Positions 34,964 to 42,633 of a DNA stretch of 64,000 nucleotides are shown here, one piece after another. Each line of letters starts with the position of its first letter. Position 1 is the stretch's first letter. Location of the stretch: IMG/VR virus record IMGVR_UViG_3300044712_000982, positions 42,286 through 106,285 of that record, one strand, 5' to 3'. The stretch comes from a virus. Below the pieces are notes generated by a model. That model saw only the letters and a program-made list of their open reading frames with translations, searched no databases and was not told the origin of the DNA. A program made the position numbers and the translations under genes.

Positions 34964-35320
34964 ATGGCGAAGCGAGTAATCCACATGCTGGTTGATGACC
35001 TCGACGGCGGGGACGCGAACGAGACGGTGCGGTTTGCGCTGGATGGCGCCCAGTACGACATTGACCTGTCGGAGAAGAACGCGGCGACCCTGCGCGAAGT
35101 GTTGGCGCCATGGGTTGCGGCCGGCACGAAGGTCGCACGCGGGGGCGTCGTGAGTCGCATCGCCGACAGCGGAAAGCGCCGGCCGACCGGCCTCAACCGG
35201 GAGCAGAACAAGGTAATCCGGGAGTGGGCGCAGTCGAAGGGCATCGTGCTGTCGGATCGCGGCCGTATCGCCAAGGAGATCGTTGCCCGATACAACGCTG
35301 AGGCCGGCGTCGCTGCCTGA
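34964..35320 (+). CDS. lsr2: Lsr2 nucleoid-associated protein
   Basis: 118 residues. N-terminal dimerisation domain opens MAKRVIHMLVDDLDGGDANE. The C-terminal DNA-binding domain ends with the AT-hook-like LSDRGRIAKEIVARYNAE. It binds AT-rich DNA in the minor groove like H-NS and silences foreign genes. A copy on a mobile element may silence its own cargo or interfere with host Lsr2. Transcribed alone and closed by a strong hairpin. Confidence 0.92.
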   Translation: MAKRVIHMLVDDLDGGDANETVRFALDGAQYDIDLSEKNAATLREVLAPWVAAGTKVARGGVVSRIADSGKRRPTGLNREQNKVIREWAQSKGIVLSDRGRIAKEIVARYNAEAGVAA

Positions 35321-35335
35321 GCGTTTCGATCCTTC

Positions 35336-35366
35336 CGGGGTCTCGGCGTGTGCCGGGGCCCCGTTT
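35336..35366 (+). terminator. lsr2 terminator
   Basis: CGGGGTCTCGGC pairs with GCCGGGGCCCCG (two G-T pairs) over a GTGT loop, followed by TTTCGTT. It isolates lsr2 from the surface-protein gene. Confidence 0.75.
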
Positions 35367-35516
35367 CGTTGTGTGTGTCGCTGGCCACACATGGGGTGTT
35401 TGCGGCATTTCGGGCGCGCTATCCACCGTTCGGGGGCATTGAGTCGAGCCGTTGCCCGTGACACGCCGAGCCCACCGGCTGTTAGTTGGCTGGGAGCCTC
35501 GCATGTTCGGCGTGTG

Positions 35517-35560
35517 TCTATCCTCGGAGGGTTCGTCACGAACACCCCGGAAAGGATAGA
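35517..35560 (+). promoter_or_regulatory. 5' UTR hairpin hiding the ribosome site
   Basis: TCTATCCT (35517-35524) pairs with AGGATAGA (35553-35560), and inside it GTTCG/CGAAC (35531-35543) forms a second stem. The right arm contains the AAAGGA ribosome site two bases short of the start, so the structure should block translation when folded. Confidence 0.55.
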
Positions 35561-35561
35561 T

Positions 35562-36239
35562 ATGCGTATCTCTACCGTGCTCGGTGGCATCGCCGCCGGA
35601 CTCGCACTCACCGCAGGACTCGCCGCACCCGCCGCCGCTACCGGTGAGGCCGTCGGCGCAGAGTGCACCACCGCTGGCACCGAAGCCAAGTCAGGCGACG
35701 TCACCCTGATCTGTGACCAGTCCACGAAGAAGTGGACCGTCAAGGTCGACGTATCCAAGACCGAGACCACCACCAACGCCACCCAGGGCCAGGGCGCCAA
35801 CACGGACCAGAAGGCCAAGGGCGACGGCACCAACCAGCAATCCTGCAACCAGCAGATGCAGGCCGGACAGACCATCGCCGGCAACCAGTACTGCCTGATC
35901 GCCAAGGGCGACATCAACCTCAACATCGCAGCCGCGAAGCCGGCCGACTGCAACGGCGCCACCTGCAACGGACTCCCCGCCGAGGTGCAGGTCCAGTGCT
36001 CAGCCGGGCAGACGGCCACGATCGAGGCCGCGGGTGGGGCGAAGGCCACCTACTCGTGCGCGAAGGCCGCAAACGGCACGACCACGATGAAGAAGGCCGC
36101 CGCCGCGTCGTCTGGCGATAGCCTTCCGGTGACGGGCGCGAAGTCGCTTATCATCACGGCGGTCGGCTTCACCGTGCTTGCGATCGGCGCGGCGCTGTTC
36201 TTGGTGGCGCGTCGCCGTCGGGTGAGCTTCACCGCGTAG
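35562..36239 (+). CDS. LPXTG cell-wall anchored surface protein
   Basis: 225 residues. Signal peptide MRISTVLGGIAAGLALTAGL with cleavage near AAATG. The extracellular part is rich in Thr, Gln, Asn and Lys with six Cys. Then comes the sortase motif LPVTG, a membrane helix (SLIITAVGFTVLAIGAALFLV) and a basic tail RRRR. Host sortase would attach it to peptidoglycan. On a mobile element it may serve mating contact, superinfection exclusion or surface conversion. Confidence 0.85.
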   Translation: MRISTVLGGIAAGLALTAGLAAPAAATGEAVGAECTTAGTEAKSGDVTLICDQSTKKWTVKVDVSKTETTTNATQGQGANTDQKAKGDGTNQQSCNQQMQAGQTIAGNQYCLIAKGDINLNIAAAKPADCNGATCNGLPAEVQVQCSAGQTATIEAAGGAKATYSCAKAANGTTTMKKAAAASSGDSLPVTGAKSLIITAVGFTVLAIGAALFLVARRRRVSFTA

Positions 36240-36280
36240 TCTGAGGTCGACCAGCTCGTGTACTGATCACCGCATAGCGT

Positions 36281-36311
36281 CGCCCCCGGCCATGGGAACA
36301 GGTCGGGGGCG
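36281..36311. terminator. bidirectional terminator
   Basis: CGCCCCCGGCC pairs with GGTCGGGGGCG around a 9-base loop, followed by TCGTGTTTA. It separates the surface-protein gene from the leftward gene ending at 36363. Confidence 0.7.
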
Positions 36312-36362
36312 TCGTGTTTACATGATGGCAAGGGAGATGTAAGGCGCGATTACACGATCGAG

Positions 36363-36731
36363 CTACTTGCCGAGCCACGGCCGGAGCGTGCGCGCACGAT
36401 CGACCCCAGCATCCCGCGCAACCTCAACCTCCGACCGGCCCTTGGCGATCTCGGCGATACACGCTGCCTTGAGCCGCTGCTCGACATCGGCGAGCGTTTG
36501 CCTTGCGCGGATCCGCTCATCCCGGAGGTCGGTGAGGCTGATCGCGCCCTCCGGTGGCACGATCCGGACCGTGTAGTGCCCGAATTCGGTCAGCCGCTCG
36601 TACTGCCTGTCGGCTTCGTCGGCGGTGAGCGCATAGGCGTGAGCGTATTCGCCCTGCCGGATGGTTCCGTGTACCGACCATCGTGGGCCGCGCGCGGTGA
36701 TGAGCCGGTGGAGTGACGTCGTCCCGATCAT
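36363..36731 (-). CDS. hypothetical protein with C-terminal HTH-like end
   Basis: 122 residues, ATG at 36731 overlapping the upstream stop. The N-terminal half looks like a small sensor (ARGPRWSVHGTIRQGEYAHAY). A coiled coil and EVARDAGVDRARTLRPWLG end it, resembling a helix-turn-helix. Second gene behind the inverted-repeat operator at 37110. Confidence 0.55.
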   Translation of the reverse strand: MIGTTSLHRLITARGPRWSVHGTIRQGEYAHAYALTADEADRQYERLTEFGHYTVRIVPPEGAISLTDLRDERIRARQTLADVEQRLKAACIAEIAKGRSEVEVARDAGVDRARTLRPWLGK

Positions 36732-37087
36732 TTCTGGTCCTCCTGCGTGGTGGTTTCGCTGGCCTTGACGGCCTCGCCGATGCCGTCGCGGATCCAGCCG
36801 GGCACGCTGTCGGCGTATCGGCCGGTGCGGTAGGCGGTAATGTGGATTTGGTTGTCGGCGTCGGACCACCAGACCTTGGTGACGACTCCGAGGATGTCGC
36901 GGGCGCGGGCGTTGCTGATCGACTCGCCGTCGAGGGTGGCGCCGCAGATGTTGCCGGTGTTGTAGCGGGAGACTTCGAGGCCGATGAGTTCGGGCCAGCT
37001 GTTGAAGTAGACGCGGACCTCGCCGGTGCTGGGGTGGGTCCAGGCGTTGCCGCCGATGCGGATCATCTGGTCTTTGGTGTAGGTCAT
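36728..37087 (-). CDS. hypothetical protein
   Basis: 119 residues from the ATG at 37087, with GAGGACC upstream. Beta-rich: GNAWTHPSTGEVRVYFNSW and KVWWSDADNQIHITAYRTG. It starts just behind a 13-bp inverted repeat, so it is likely to be tightly regulated. No family recognised. Confidence 0.6.
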   Translation of the reverse strand: MTYTKDQMIRIGGNAWTHPSTGEVRVYFNSWPELIGLEVSRYNTGNICGATLDGESISNARARDILGVVTKVWWSDADNQIHITAYRTGRYADSVPGWIRDGIGEAVKASETTTQEDQK

Positions 37088-37109
37088 CGCCCTGGTCCTC
37101 TCGCTCGCT

Positions 37110-37152
37110 TCTGTAGACCACTCTACACGACACATGTTGAGTGGTCTACAGA
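37110..37152. promoter_or_regulatory. operator: 13-bp perfect inverted repeat
   Basis: TCTGTAGACCACT (37110-37122) and AGTGGTCTACAGA (37140-37152) flank 17 bases, directly upstream of the start at 37087. Arm length and position fit a dimeric repressor site over the promoter of the 37087-36363 pair. Confidence 0.65.
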
Positions 37153-37165
37153 ACCCACGAACGAG

Positions 37166-37708
37166 TCAACCCACCAGCGCCAGCACAGACACCACCCCAG
37201 CCGCCACCAACACCGGGCGCACCAGCCACAACTCAACCCGACACCCCCGCCGCCCGGTCTTGAACCGCAATGGCACCCACACCCCGACCGGCCGGCGACA
37301 CCACGGCCCGAACAGCGGTGCACCAGCGTCTGTTAGGCAATCTCCGAGCACGTGGACAACATGCCCAGCACCGACCGCCAGGCCCACCCACCACAGCGAA
37401 GGCTCGACCAGCGCCGCCAGCGCGCCCACCGCGAGCCCGAGCATCACGCCGACGATCCCCCAATGCGTCGGCCCGCGATGCCCGCACCCGAGCCGGACCC
37501 CGGCCGACACGAGCCGCGACACCCACCCCAGCGACCGCGACGCCATCGACTGCGGATGGTCGAGGTCAGGCAGAAGCGCGCCAACCCCGCACAGCACGGC
37601 ACCAGCGACCGTGGGGACCAGTCCGGGCGCGTGACCCACCTGCGCTAGCCCGGCGCACCCGGCCGTCCACACCACGGCGCCGGAAAGTCGGTGCGTTACG
37701 CCCATCAT
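37166..37708 (-). CDS. YdjM/DUF457-type metal-dependent membrane hydrolase
   Basis: 180 residues. Seen: GVTHRLSGAVVW at the start, LLPDLDHPQS, CGHRGPTHWG and GHVVHVLGDCLTDAG between hydrophobic segments, the His/Asp pattern of the YdjM (DUF457) family. Integral membrane protein. Its role in transfer elements is not established. GTG/ATG overlaps the upstream small membrane gene. Confidence 0.8.
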   Translation of the reverse strand: MMGVTHRLSGAVVWTAGCAGLAQVGHAPGLVPTVAGAVLCGVGALLPDLDHPQSMASRSLGWVSRLVSAGVRLGCGHRGPTHWGIVGVMLGLAVGALAALVEPSLWWVGLAVGAGHVVHVLGDCLTDAGAPLFGPWCRRPVGVWVPLRFKTGRRGCRVELWLVRPVLVAAGVVSVLALVG

Positions 37709-37848
37709 CGCAACGCACCTGCGACGAGCGCGGCGCCGACCATCAGGCCGATGGCGGAGGGCCACCACGCGGCGACCCGCAGCCACAGCGCCGGCCGGGG
37801 CACGATGGCGATGACCTCTGCGGTCACGACGGGTACGAGTTGGCTCAC
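37705..37848 (-). CDS. 47-residue membrane protein
   Basis: GTG at 37848 overlaps the TraB/FtsK stop. One membrane segment (WPSAIGLMVGAALVAGAL) after a Trp-rich amphipathic stretch. Likely a small Spd-type accessory of the transfer operon. Confidence 0.6.
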   Translation of the reverse strand: MSQLVPVVTAEVIAIVPRPALWLRVAAWWPSAIGLMVGAALVAGALR

Positions 37849-39740
37849 GACGTCACCTGCCAGGGGGTTCCGCTGCCGCTTGGCTGCCTGATGTCTCCGG
37901 ACTCGCGCAGCTCGGCGAGTACGGCACGGAGTTGCGCAGGCCTGACCGGGCAGTCGGGCCGATCGAGGAGGGCATTCGCTGTCTGCGGTGAGATCCGTAG
38001 CCGTGCGCGAATCCACTCCTTTGTCGAGGTGGGTTTCTGCGGCGGCGGGCTCGGGTGGACCCCGAATGCGGAGAGCCGGTCGGCGACAGCGGCGGCTGCG
38101 CTTCCGAACGTTTCGCGAGGCGCGTCCGCTGCCGCTCGCCGCTGTTGCCCGCTGGTCGAGGGTTGCTCGGCTTGCTCGGGCTGGTCGACGATCCACCTGA
38201 TGGGGCGGCGGACGTGCCGCGCGGAGGCTGCGGCTTCGTCGAGGAACGGGACGCGTCCGAGCATGCCGATCCGTTCGGCTGCGCGGGAGTAGCCGCTTCC
38301 GGCGGTCTTCAGTTTCTTGCCGCCGATCTCGATCTCGATGGGGATGGAGAATGGGTCGCCGATGAAGTCGTCGGGGAGCACGGTGGTGCCACTGCCGCGG
38401 TTGGACAGTCGGAGGATGAGGGCGTTTCCGGCGACGGCGGCGTCACGGATCCGGATTGATCCGCCGAGTGATTTCATTTGCGGGAGTTGGGTGGCGAGGA
38501 TGACGGAGACGCCGGTTTTGCGGCAGATCGCCATGATCTCTTCGAGCATCTCGACGATCTGACGGTCTTCGCTGGACATCGTGAGCACCAGGTGGCATTC
38601 GTCGATGATGACGGCGAGTTGCCTGATCCCGAGCGCAATGATTTTCGGGTCCGCCTGGTCGTAGGCGTCGATACCTTCAGCCGCCAGCCGGGACGATCGT
38701 TCCATAACCTCGGCGTGGAGCCTGCGGATTAGGTCTTTCGTCGCCGTGACCCCGTTGTGGTATTCGCCGGCAGTGTCCCGCCATTTCGGCAGTGACTGGC
38801 CGTTTTGCGGGTCGCAGACGACGACCATCACACCGGCGTGGAGGAGGTTGTCGATGATGACGCCGAGTGCGCGGCTCTTCCCGGCGTTCGACGAGCCGAC
38901 GATGAGCCCGTTGAGGGTTCCAGATCCTTCCTGCTGGTGGATCCAGGTGCACGGGGTGCCGTCGGCGTAGGTGATGATCTGGAAGCGTCCGTCGCGGTAG
39001 GTCGGGCCGGGGTAGCGAACGGGCAGTTGGATGTATGAGCGCTCGACGATGACGAGCTGGAGTTTCGCGGCGCGTCCGGTGCGTCGCCAACCAACTGAGC
39101 CTTCGGGGAGGTCGAGGCAGGTTTCGACGGCGGAGCCGGTCTTGACGACCTCCCCGATTTTCGTTCCTGGCAGGAGCCGGATTGTGGCTTCGATGACACC
39201 GGCGCGGACGGTCTTCGCCACGGTGAGCAGCGTATTTTTGCAGACCCCATGGCCGATGACTTCGGTGCGCCACCTCTGCACCCATTCGTCCGTCCGGTCG
39301 ACCTCCGGCTCGGGGTCGGGCTCGACCACGTCACGTAGGTGACGCCACCACGGCCAGCCCAGGAGCGGGGTGACGATCGCCAGGATCGGAATTGAGGGGC
39401 CGTGGGTGAGCGGATCGGCCAGCAGCGCCCACAGTCCGAGCGTCCCGGTGATCACGGCTCGGTAGCAGCGAATCCATCCCGAGTGGGTGCGCCACCCGGC
39501 GGCGATGAGCACGGCGACCGCCACGGTGCCCCACTCCCACCAGCCGGACAGGTCGAGCCACCCGGAGGCGACGGCGGCGAGCCACGCTGTGGCGGCCCAG
39601 TACGCCGGCAGCATGCGCCGCCACGTGTGCTTGAGGATCCAGCCAGCCGCGATCAGCACCGCGGCGCCTGCCGTCGCGGATCCGGTGACTGCCGCCCCGG
39701 CTGCCCGCTGTTTGATTCCTGCCGTCGCCATTTTGTTCAC
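37845..39740 (-). CDS. TraB/FtsK-type conjugative DNA translocase
   Basis: 631 residues. Four hydrophobic segments in the first ~135 residues. RecA-like motor: Walker A GSSNAGKS (282-289), Walker B LAVIIDE (375-381), sensor ATQLP (416-420). After a Gln/Ser/Ala linker the C-terminus (about 575-631) reads as a winged helix (TKEWIRARLRISPQTANALL), comparable to the sequence-recognition domain of Streptomyces TraB. Proteins of this design move double-stranded plasmid DNA between mycelial cells. The main gene of the transfer region. Confidence 0.9.
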   Translation of the reverse strand: MNKMATAGIKQRAAGAAVTGSATAGAAVLIAAGWILKHTWRRMLPAYWAATAWLAAVASGWLDLSGWWEWGTVAVAVLIAAGWRTHSGWIRCYRAVITGTLGLWALLADPLTHGPSIPILAIVTPLLGWPWWRHLRDVVEPDPEPEVDRTDEWVQRWRTEVIGHGVCKNTLLTVAKTVRAGVIEATIRLLPGTKIGEVVKTGSAVETCLDLPEGSVGWRRTGRAAKLQLVIVERSYIQLPVRYPGPTYRDGRFQIITYADGTPCTWIHQQEGSGTLNGLIVGSSNAGKSRALGVIIDNLLHAGVMVVVCDPQNGQSLPKWRDTAGEYHNGVTATKDLIRRLHAEVMERSSRLAAEGIDAYDQADPKIIALGIRQLAVIIDECHLVLTMSSEDRQIVEMLEEIMAICRKTGVSVILATQLPQMKSLGGSIRIRDAAVAGNALILRLSNRGSGTTVLPDDFIGDPFSIPIEIEIGGKKLKTAGSGYSRAAERIGMLGRVPFLDEAAASARHVRRPIRWIVDQPEQAEQPSTSGQQRRAAADAPRETFGSAAAAVADRLSAFGVHPSPPPQKPTSTKEWIRARLRISPQTANALLDRPDCPVRPAQLRAVLAELRESGDIRQPSGSGTPWQVTS

Positions 39741-39791
39741 CTATCTGTGCGGCGGGGGGCGACCGGCGTGGTCGCCCCCCGCGTCGCGTGG

Positions 39792-40205
39792 TCAGCCTTC
39801 GAGGACTTCCCGGTCGGCGAGGTTCCCGGCGGCGTCGGCCGCGTCCGCCACCGCCCCGTCGCGGGCGTTGAAGTCGCTGGTGGCGGCGGTGAACGACTCG
39901 GTTGCCGCCTGCAACTTGGCTTCGGCGGACCGGGCTGATTCGGCGGCGGCGTGGTAGTCGGCGGCTGCTGACCGTGCCTGCGTGGCCGCGTCGCGGAGGT
40001 GCTCGACGGTCGAGGCGGCCATCTTCGCTGACTCGTAGTTGTCGGCGGCCTGCTCGAAGGTCGCGGCGGCGGCCTCGGCGGCCTCGGCGTTCTCTTCGAG
40101 CTGGGCGGCGGATGCGCCGGCGTTGGTGGCGGATTCCTCGGACCATTCGGCGCCTTGGGCGAATGCGGCGCGGATGGATTCGGGTCCTGCTGCCTCGGTG
40201 TTCAT
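39792..40205 (-). CDS. Ala-rich coiled-coil protein
   Basis: 137 residues, almost entirely Ala/Glu/Asp helices (AAQLEENAEAAEAAAATFEQ). Coupled to the gene upstream (ATGA). Lies between membrane proteins and the DNA pump in the transfer operon; perhaps a structural partner of the transfer apparatus. Confidence 0.65.
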   Translation of the reverse strand: MNTEAAGPESIRAAFAQGAEWSEESATNAGASAAQLEENAEAAEAAAATFEQAADNYESAKMAASTVEHLRDAATQARSAAADYHAAAESARSAEAKLQAATESFTAATSDFNARDGAVADAADAAGNLADREVLEG

Positions 40206-40804
40206 GCTCCACTACCTTCGTTGATCTTGGGTGGTACGGATTCCAGTTCCGGGATGGGTCTCAGCTGCTGCGGACTGCCGCTCCGCGCGGGCCTCTTCGT
40301 CCTTCGGGCCGGCGACGGACGGCGCGTCGGCTCGGGCATCGTGTCTGGGTCTTCGTCGGTGTCGGTGTGGTGGATGTCGGTGTGTTGCTTCGACGCGTCG
40401 TCGGCGTTGCGTTTGAGCTGGTATGGACGGGATCGCCAGTCGCACAGGTCGCAGTTGCCGTACCAGTGCTTTGCCTGCCGGTCGTATTCGATGGCGACGG
40501 GGCCTCGCGTGCGGCGTTCGCGGTAGATGGCGCGGCGCTCCTCTCGGCGTTGGCGGCGCTGCTCCCACCGTTCGGGGCGGCGTTCGCGGGCGGCGTCAGA
40601 GGCGTCCTCGATCAGGTCGGCGAAGTACTTGCCGATCGCCGACCTGGTGCGCTTCGGCTCCCTGCCGGCAGCCCGGTCGACGCGCTCGCGCTTTTCGCGT
40701 TCCTGCCTGCGCGGCGATGTCTTCCCGCGGGCTGCGGCGACGACGTCCTCGAAGATCAGGGCGATGACCTTCAGTGTGATGAGTACGAGTACGACGTCGA
40801 CCAT
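40202..40804 (-). CDS. membrane protein with Arg-rich linker and Cys-His motif
   Basis: 200 residues. N-terminal membrane segment (MVDVVLVLITLKVIALIF), a very Arg/Glu-rich middle, then NCDLCDWRS..KQHTDIHHTD, which looks like a C2H2-type zinc site, and a Pro-rich tail. Possibly a membrane-bound nucleic-acid-binding spread factor. Confidence 0.65.
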   Translation of the reverse strand: MVDVVLVLITLKVIALIFEDVVAAARGKTSPRRQEREKRERVDRAAGREPKRTRSAIGKYFADLIEDASDAARERRPERWEQRRQRREERRAIYRERRTRGPVAIEYDRQAKHWYGNCDLCDWRSRPYQLKRNADDASKQHTDIHHTDTDEDPDTMPEPTRRPSPARRTKRPARSGSPQQLRPIPELESVPPKINEGSGA

Positions 40805-40806
40805 GG

Positions 40807-41187
40807 CTACCTCCTCTTGTTGCTGGCCTTGACGGCCCGCTCATTGATCGTGTGCGCGACGACAAGGCACACGGCTGCGATGGTCATCGTTGAGGTGGTG
40901 GCGAGCCCGTAGCCGACTTGCTCGCCGACGAAGTCCCACAGGTCCGAGAAGCGCGACTGGATCCAGTCGGAGATCGGGCCGGGGATGTAGACGAGCAGGG
41001 TCGGCATGACGAGGGCGCCGACGATGGCGTCCTGGTTTGGGGTCTTGTCCTTGGCGATGTCGACGACGGCCTTCACGAGCAGGCCGATCGTGAAGACGAT
41101 GAGGACCATGGTGGTGGCGTCTGCGGCGAGGCCAGTCCCGGCCACGATCGCGAGGATGAACGCGCACCACGCGAACAGTTTCATCAT
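40807..41187 (-). CDS. multi-pass membrane protein
   Basis: 126 residues from the ATG at 41187, preceded by a good AAAGGAG. Three or four hydrophobic segments (LFAWCAFILAIVAGTGLA; TMVLIVFTIGLLVKAVV; TIAAVCLVVAHTI). Typical Spd-like accessory of actinobacterial transfer regions. Confidence 0.7.
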   Translation of the reverse strand: MMKLFAWCAFILAIVAGTGLAADATTMVLIVFTIGLLVKAVVDIAKDKTPNQDAIVGALVMPTLLVYIPGPISDWIQSRFSDLWDFVGEQVGYGLATTSTMTIAAVCLVVAHTINERAVKASNKRR

Positions 41188-41213
41188 GGTAGATCTCCTT
41201 TCCGGGAGTGGTG

Positions 41214-41687
41214 TCAGGCCGTCAGGTAGGTGATGATCAGCGCGACGCTCACGGCGAGCGTGCGGAGCGGATGGGTGAGGATCCACGAGACGAGGTGGAG
41301 CATCGCCCGTGGGATGAGCGCGAGGGCTGCCCAGGCGGTCAGCCAGATCTCCACCGCGGTCGCGTTGCCGTCGCGGATGGTGGTGGCGTCGGTGACGAGC
41401 TTGCAGAGCGGGTCCGGGCTGTCGGTCCAGACGGAGCGGATCGATGCGAGGTCGTCGACTGTGGCGCCGTAGACGTCACGGACAGTGATTCTGGTACTGG
41501 AATCCGAACCAGAATCCGGCGTGCTGGTTTGTGCTGGTTTGGGATGATTCTGATCTGGGCGCGGATACGGAGAAGGGCGCCTACGGGCCATAGAAATGAC
41601 CTCGGCCCCACCCGGACTGGAATCCACCCGGCCATGTGACTGTCCGTAGTCATCGTCACGTGCTGGCTGCGCACCCATCACTCCCAC
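41214..41687 (-). CDS. membrane-anchored transfer-region protein
   Basis: 157 residues. Long polar, Pro/Ser-rich N-terminal region, a small folded part (VRDVYGATVDDLASIRS), then two C-terminal hydrophobic segments (AVEIWLTAWAALALI; LRTLAVSVALIITYL). No family recognised. Confidence 0.6.
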   Translation of the reverse strand: MGVMGAQPARDDDYGQSHGRVDSSPGGAEVISMARRRPSPYPRPDQNHPKPAQTSTPDSGSDSSTRITVRDVYGATVDDLASIRSVWTDSPDPLCKLVTDATTIRDGNATAVEIWLTAWAALALIPRAMLHLVSWILTHPLRTLAVSVALIITYLTA

Positions 41688-41688
41688 C

Positions 41689-41811
41689 TCATCCCGTCAC
41701 GTACGCCACGATCGCTACGACGACCAGCACGAAACCGCACGTGACGATCACGGTTGCGATCGCGCGCAGCGGGTTCGATCCGTACTGGTGCGTCCCGTTG
41801 TGCTGGTCCAT
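41689..41811 (-). CDS. 40-residue membrane protein
   Basis: MDQHNGTHQYGSNPLRAIA followed by one hydrophobic segment (VIVTCGFVLVVVAIVAYV). Start overlaps the upstream stop. Small Spd-like peptide. Confidence 0.6.
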   Translation of the reverse strand: MDQHNGTHQYGSNPLRAIATVIVTCGFVLVVVAIVAYVTG

Positions 41812-41942
41812 CACGTCGACCCGCCGATCAGCAGCCCGCACGCGAGACCAGCGACGATCGCGACGGTCACGGCGAGGGCGAGGATCGGGCTACGGGGAAC
41901 CGACGCGAACGTCTCGCCAAGCACCCGACGTGCGTAGATCAT
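41811..41942 (-). CDS. 43-residue membrane protein
   Basis: From the ATG at 41942 with CAGGAGA upstream. Reads MIYARRVLGETFASVPRSP, then one hydrophobic segment (ILALAVTVAIVAGLACGLLI). Another small membrane peptide of the transfer operon. Confidence 0.6.
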   Translation of the reverse strand: MIYARRVLGETFASVPRSPILALAVTVAIVAGLACGLLIGGST

Positions 41943-41956
41943 GACGTTTCTCCTGG

Positions 41957-42394
41957 TCAGTGGCTTGTGAGGTGCCTGCGCCGGTTGCGCATGGCCGAGG
42001 CGATTCGGCGGCACGTCCATGTGATGGCCGGGTGCGCGATGGTCGCGAGTGCGGCACCGGCCGTGACTGCCGCGAGTTGCCCCGACCCGAGGTGCCATCC
42101 GTGGACGCCAACGACGTACCAGCCGATACCGCAGGTCACGGCCGCGATGGTCGCCGCGGATGGGGCATCGGCCCACGCGTCGGCGAGCCTGGAACGGATG
42201 GGGTGGGCTGCGCGCTGCGGGTCGGGCCACGGATCGCCGGTCTTCCATGCGTAGAGGGCGTCGTCGACCTCGTCCATTGCCTCGGAGAGCAGGCTCCGGA
42301 GGTGGTCGACGGTCGCTTCGTCGATGTGCTCGTTGGCGGCAATCGCGGTGTCGACGGCGATGATGGCGTCGAGTGCGCTGGTTGGGTCGTTCAT
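41957..42394 (-). CDS. membrane protein with helical N-terminal domain
   Basis: 145 residues, ATG at 42394 overlapping the upstream TGA. N-terminal ~60 residues acidic helices (LRSLLSEAMDEVDDALYAW), then two hydrophobic segments (ATIAAVTCGIGWYVVGV; AAVTAGAALATIAHPAITW) and a basic end. Unknown transfer-region function. Confidence 0.65.
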   Translation of the reverse strand: MNDPTSALDAIIAVDTAIAANEHIDEATVDHLRSLLSEAMDEVDDALYAWKTGDPWPDPQRAAHPIRSRLADAWADAPSAATIAAVTCGIGWYVVGVHGWHLGSGQLAAVTAGAALATIAHPAITWTCRRIASAMRNRRRHLTSH

Positions 42395-42589
42395 GACGTT
42401 GCTCCCTGCGTGAGCCGGTCGAGTGCGTCCGCCACCTCGGTGACGGTGGTTGCTGCCGCGTCTGCGGCGTCCATGGCGGTTGCCGTAGTCGCCGTTGCGG
42501 GCGGCTCGGAACGTGTGGTGCATGGTCGTGGATGCGCCGCGGAGTTCCTCGGCGAGCGCGCGGATCGCGGCCACTTCGGCGGGGGTCAT
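42391..42589 (-). pseudogene. small helical gene with apparent +1 frameshift
   Basis: The start MTPAEVAAIRALAEELRGAS..RNGDYGN reads well to about 42475. From there the coding-like sequence continues one frame over as MDAADAAATTVTEVADALDR and ends in ATGA overlap with the next gene. One extra base near CGCC ATG explains the break. Alternatives: two overlapping small genes, or programmed frameshifting. Confidence 0.45.
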
Positions 42590-42633
42590 GACCAGTACCT
42601 GCCGTATGCGAGCACGAGTTCGACGATGGTCAT
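42586..42633 (-). CDS. 15-residue micro-ORF
   Basis: MTIVELVLAYGRYWS. Its ATG overlaps the stop of the DUF2637 gene and its TG-A overlaps the next ATG, so it could pass ribosomes along the operon. Too short to prove. Confidence 0.35.
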   Translation of the reverse strand: MTIVELVLAYGRYWS

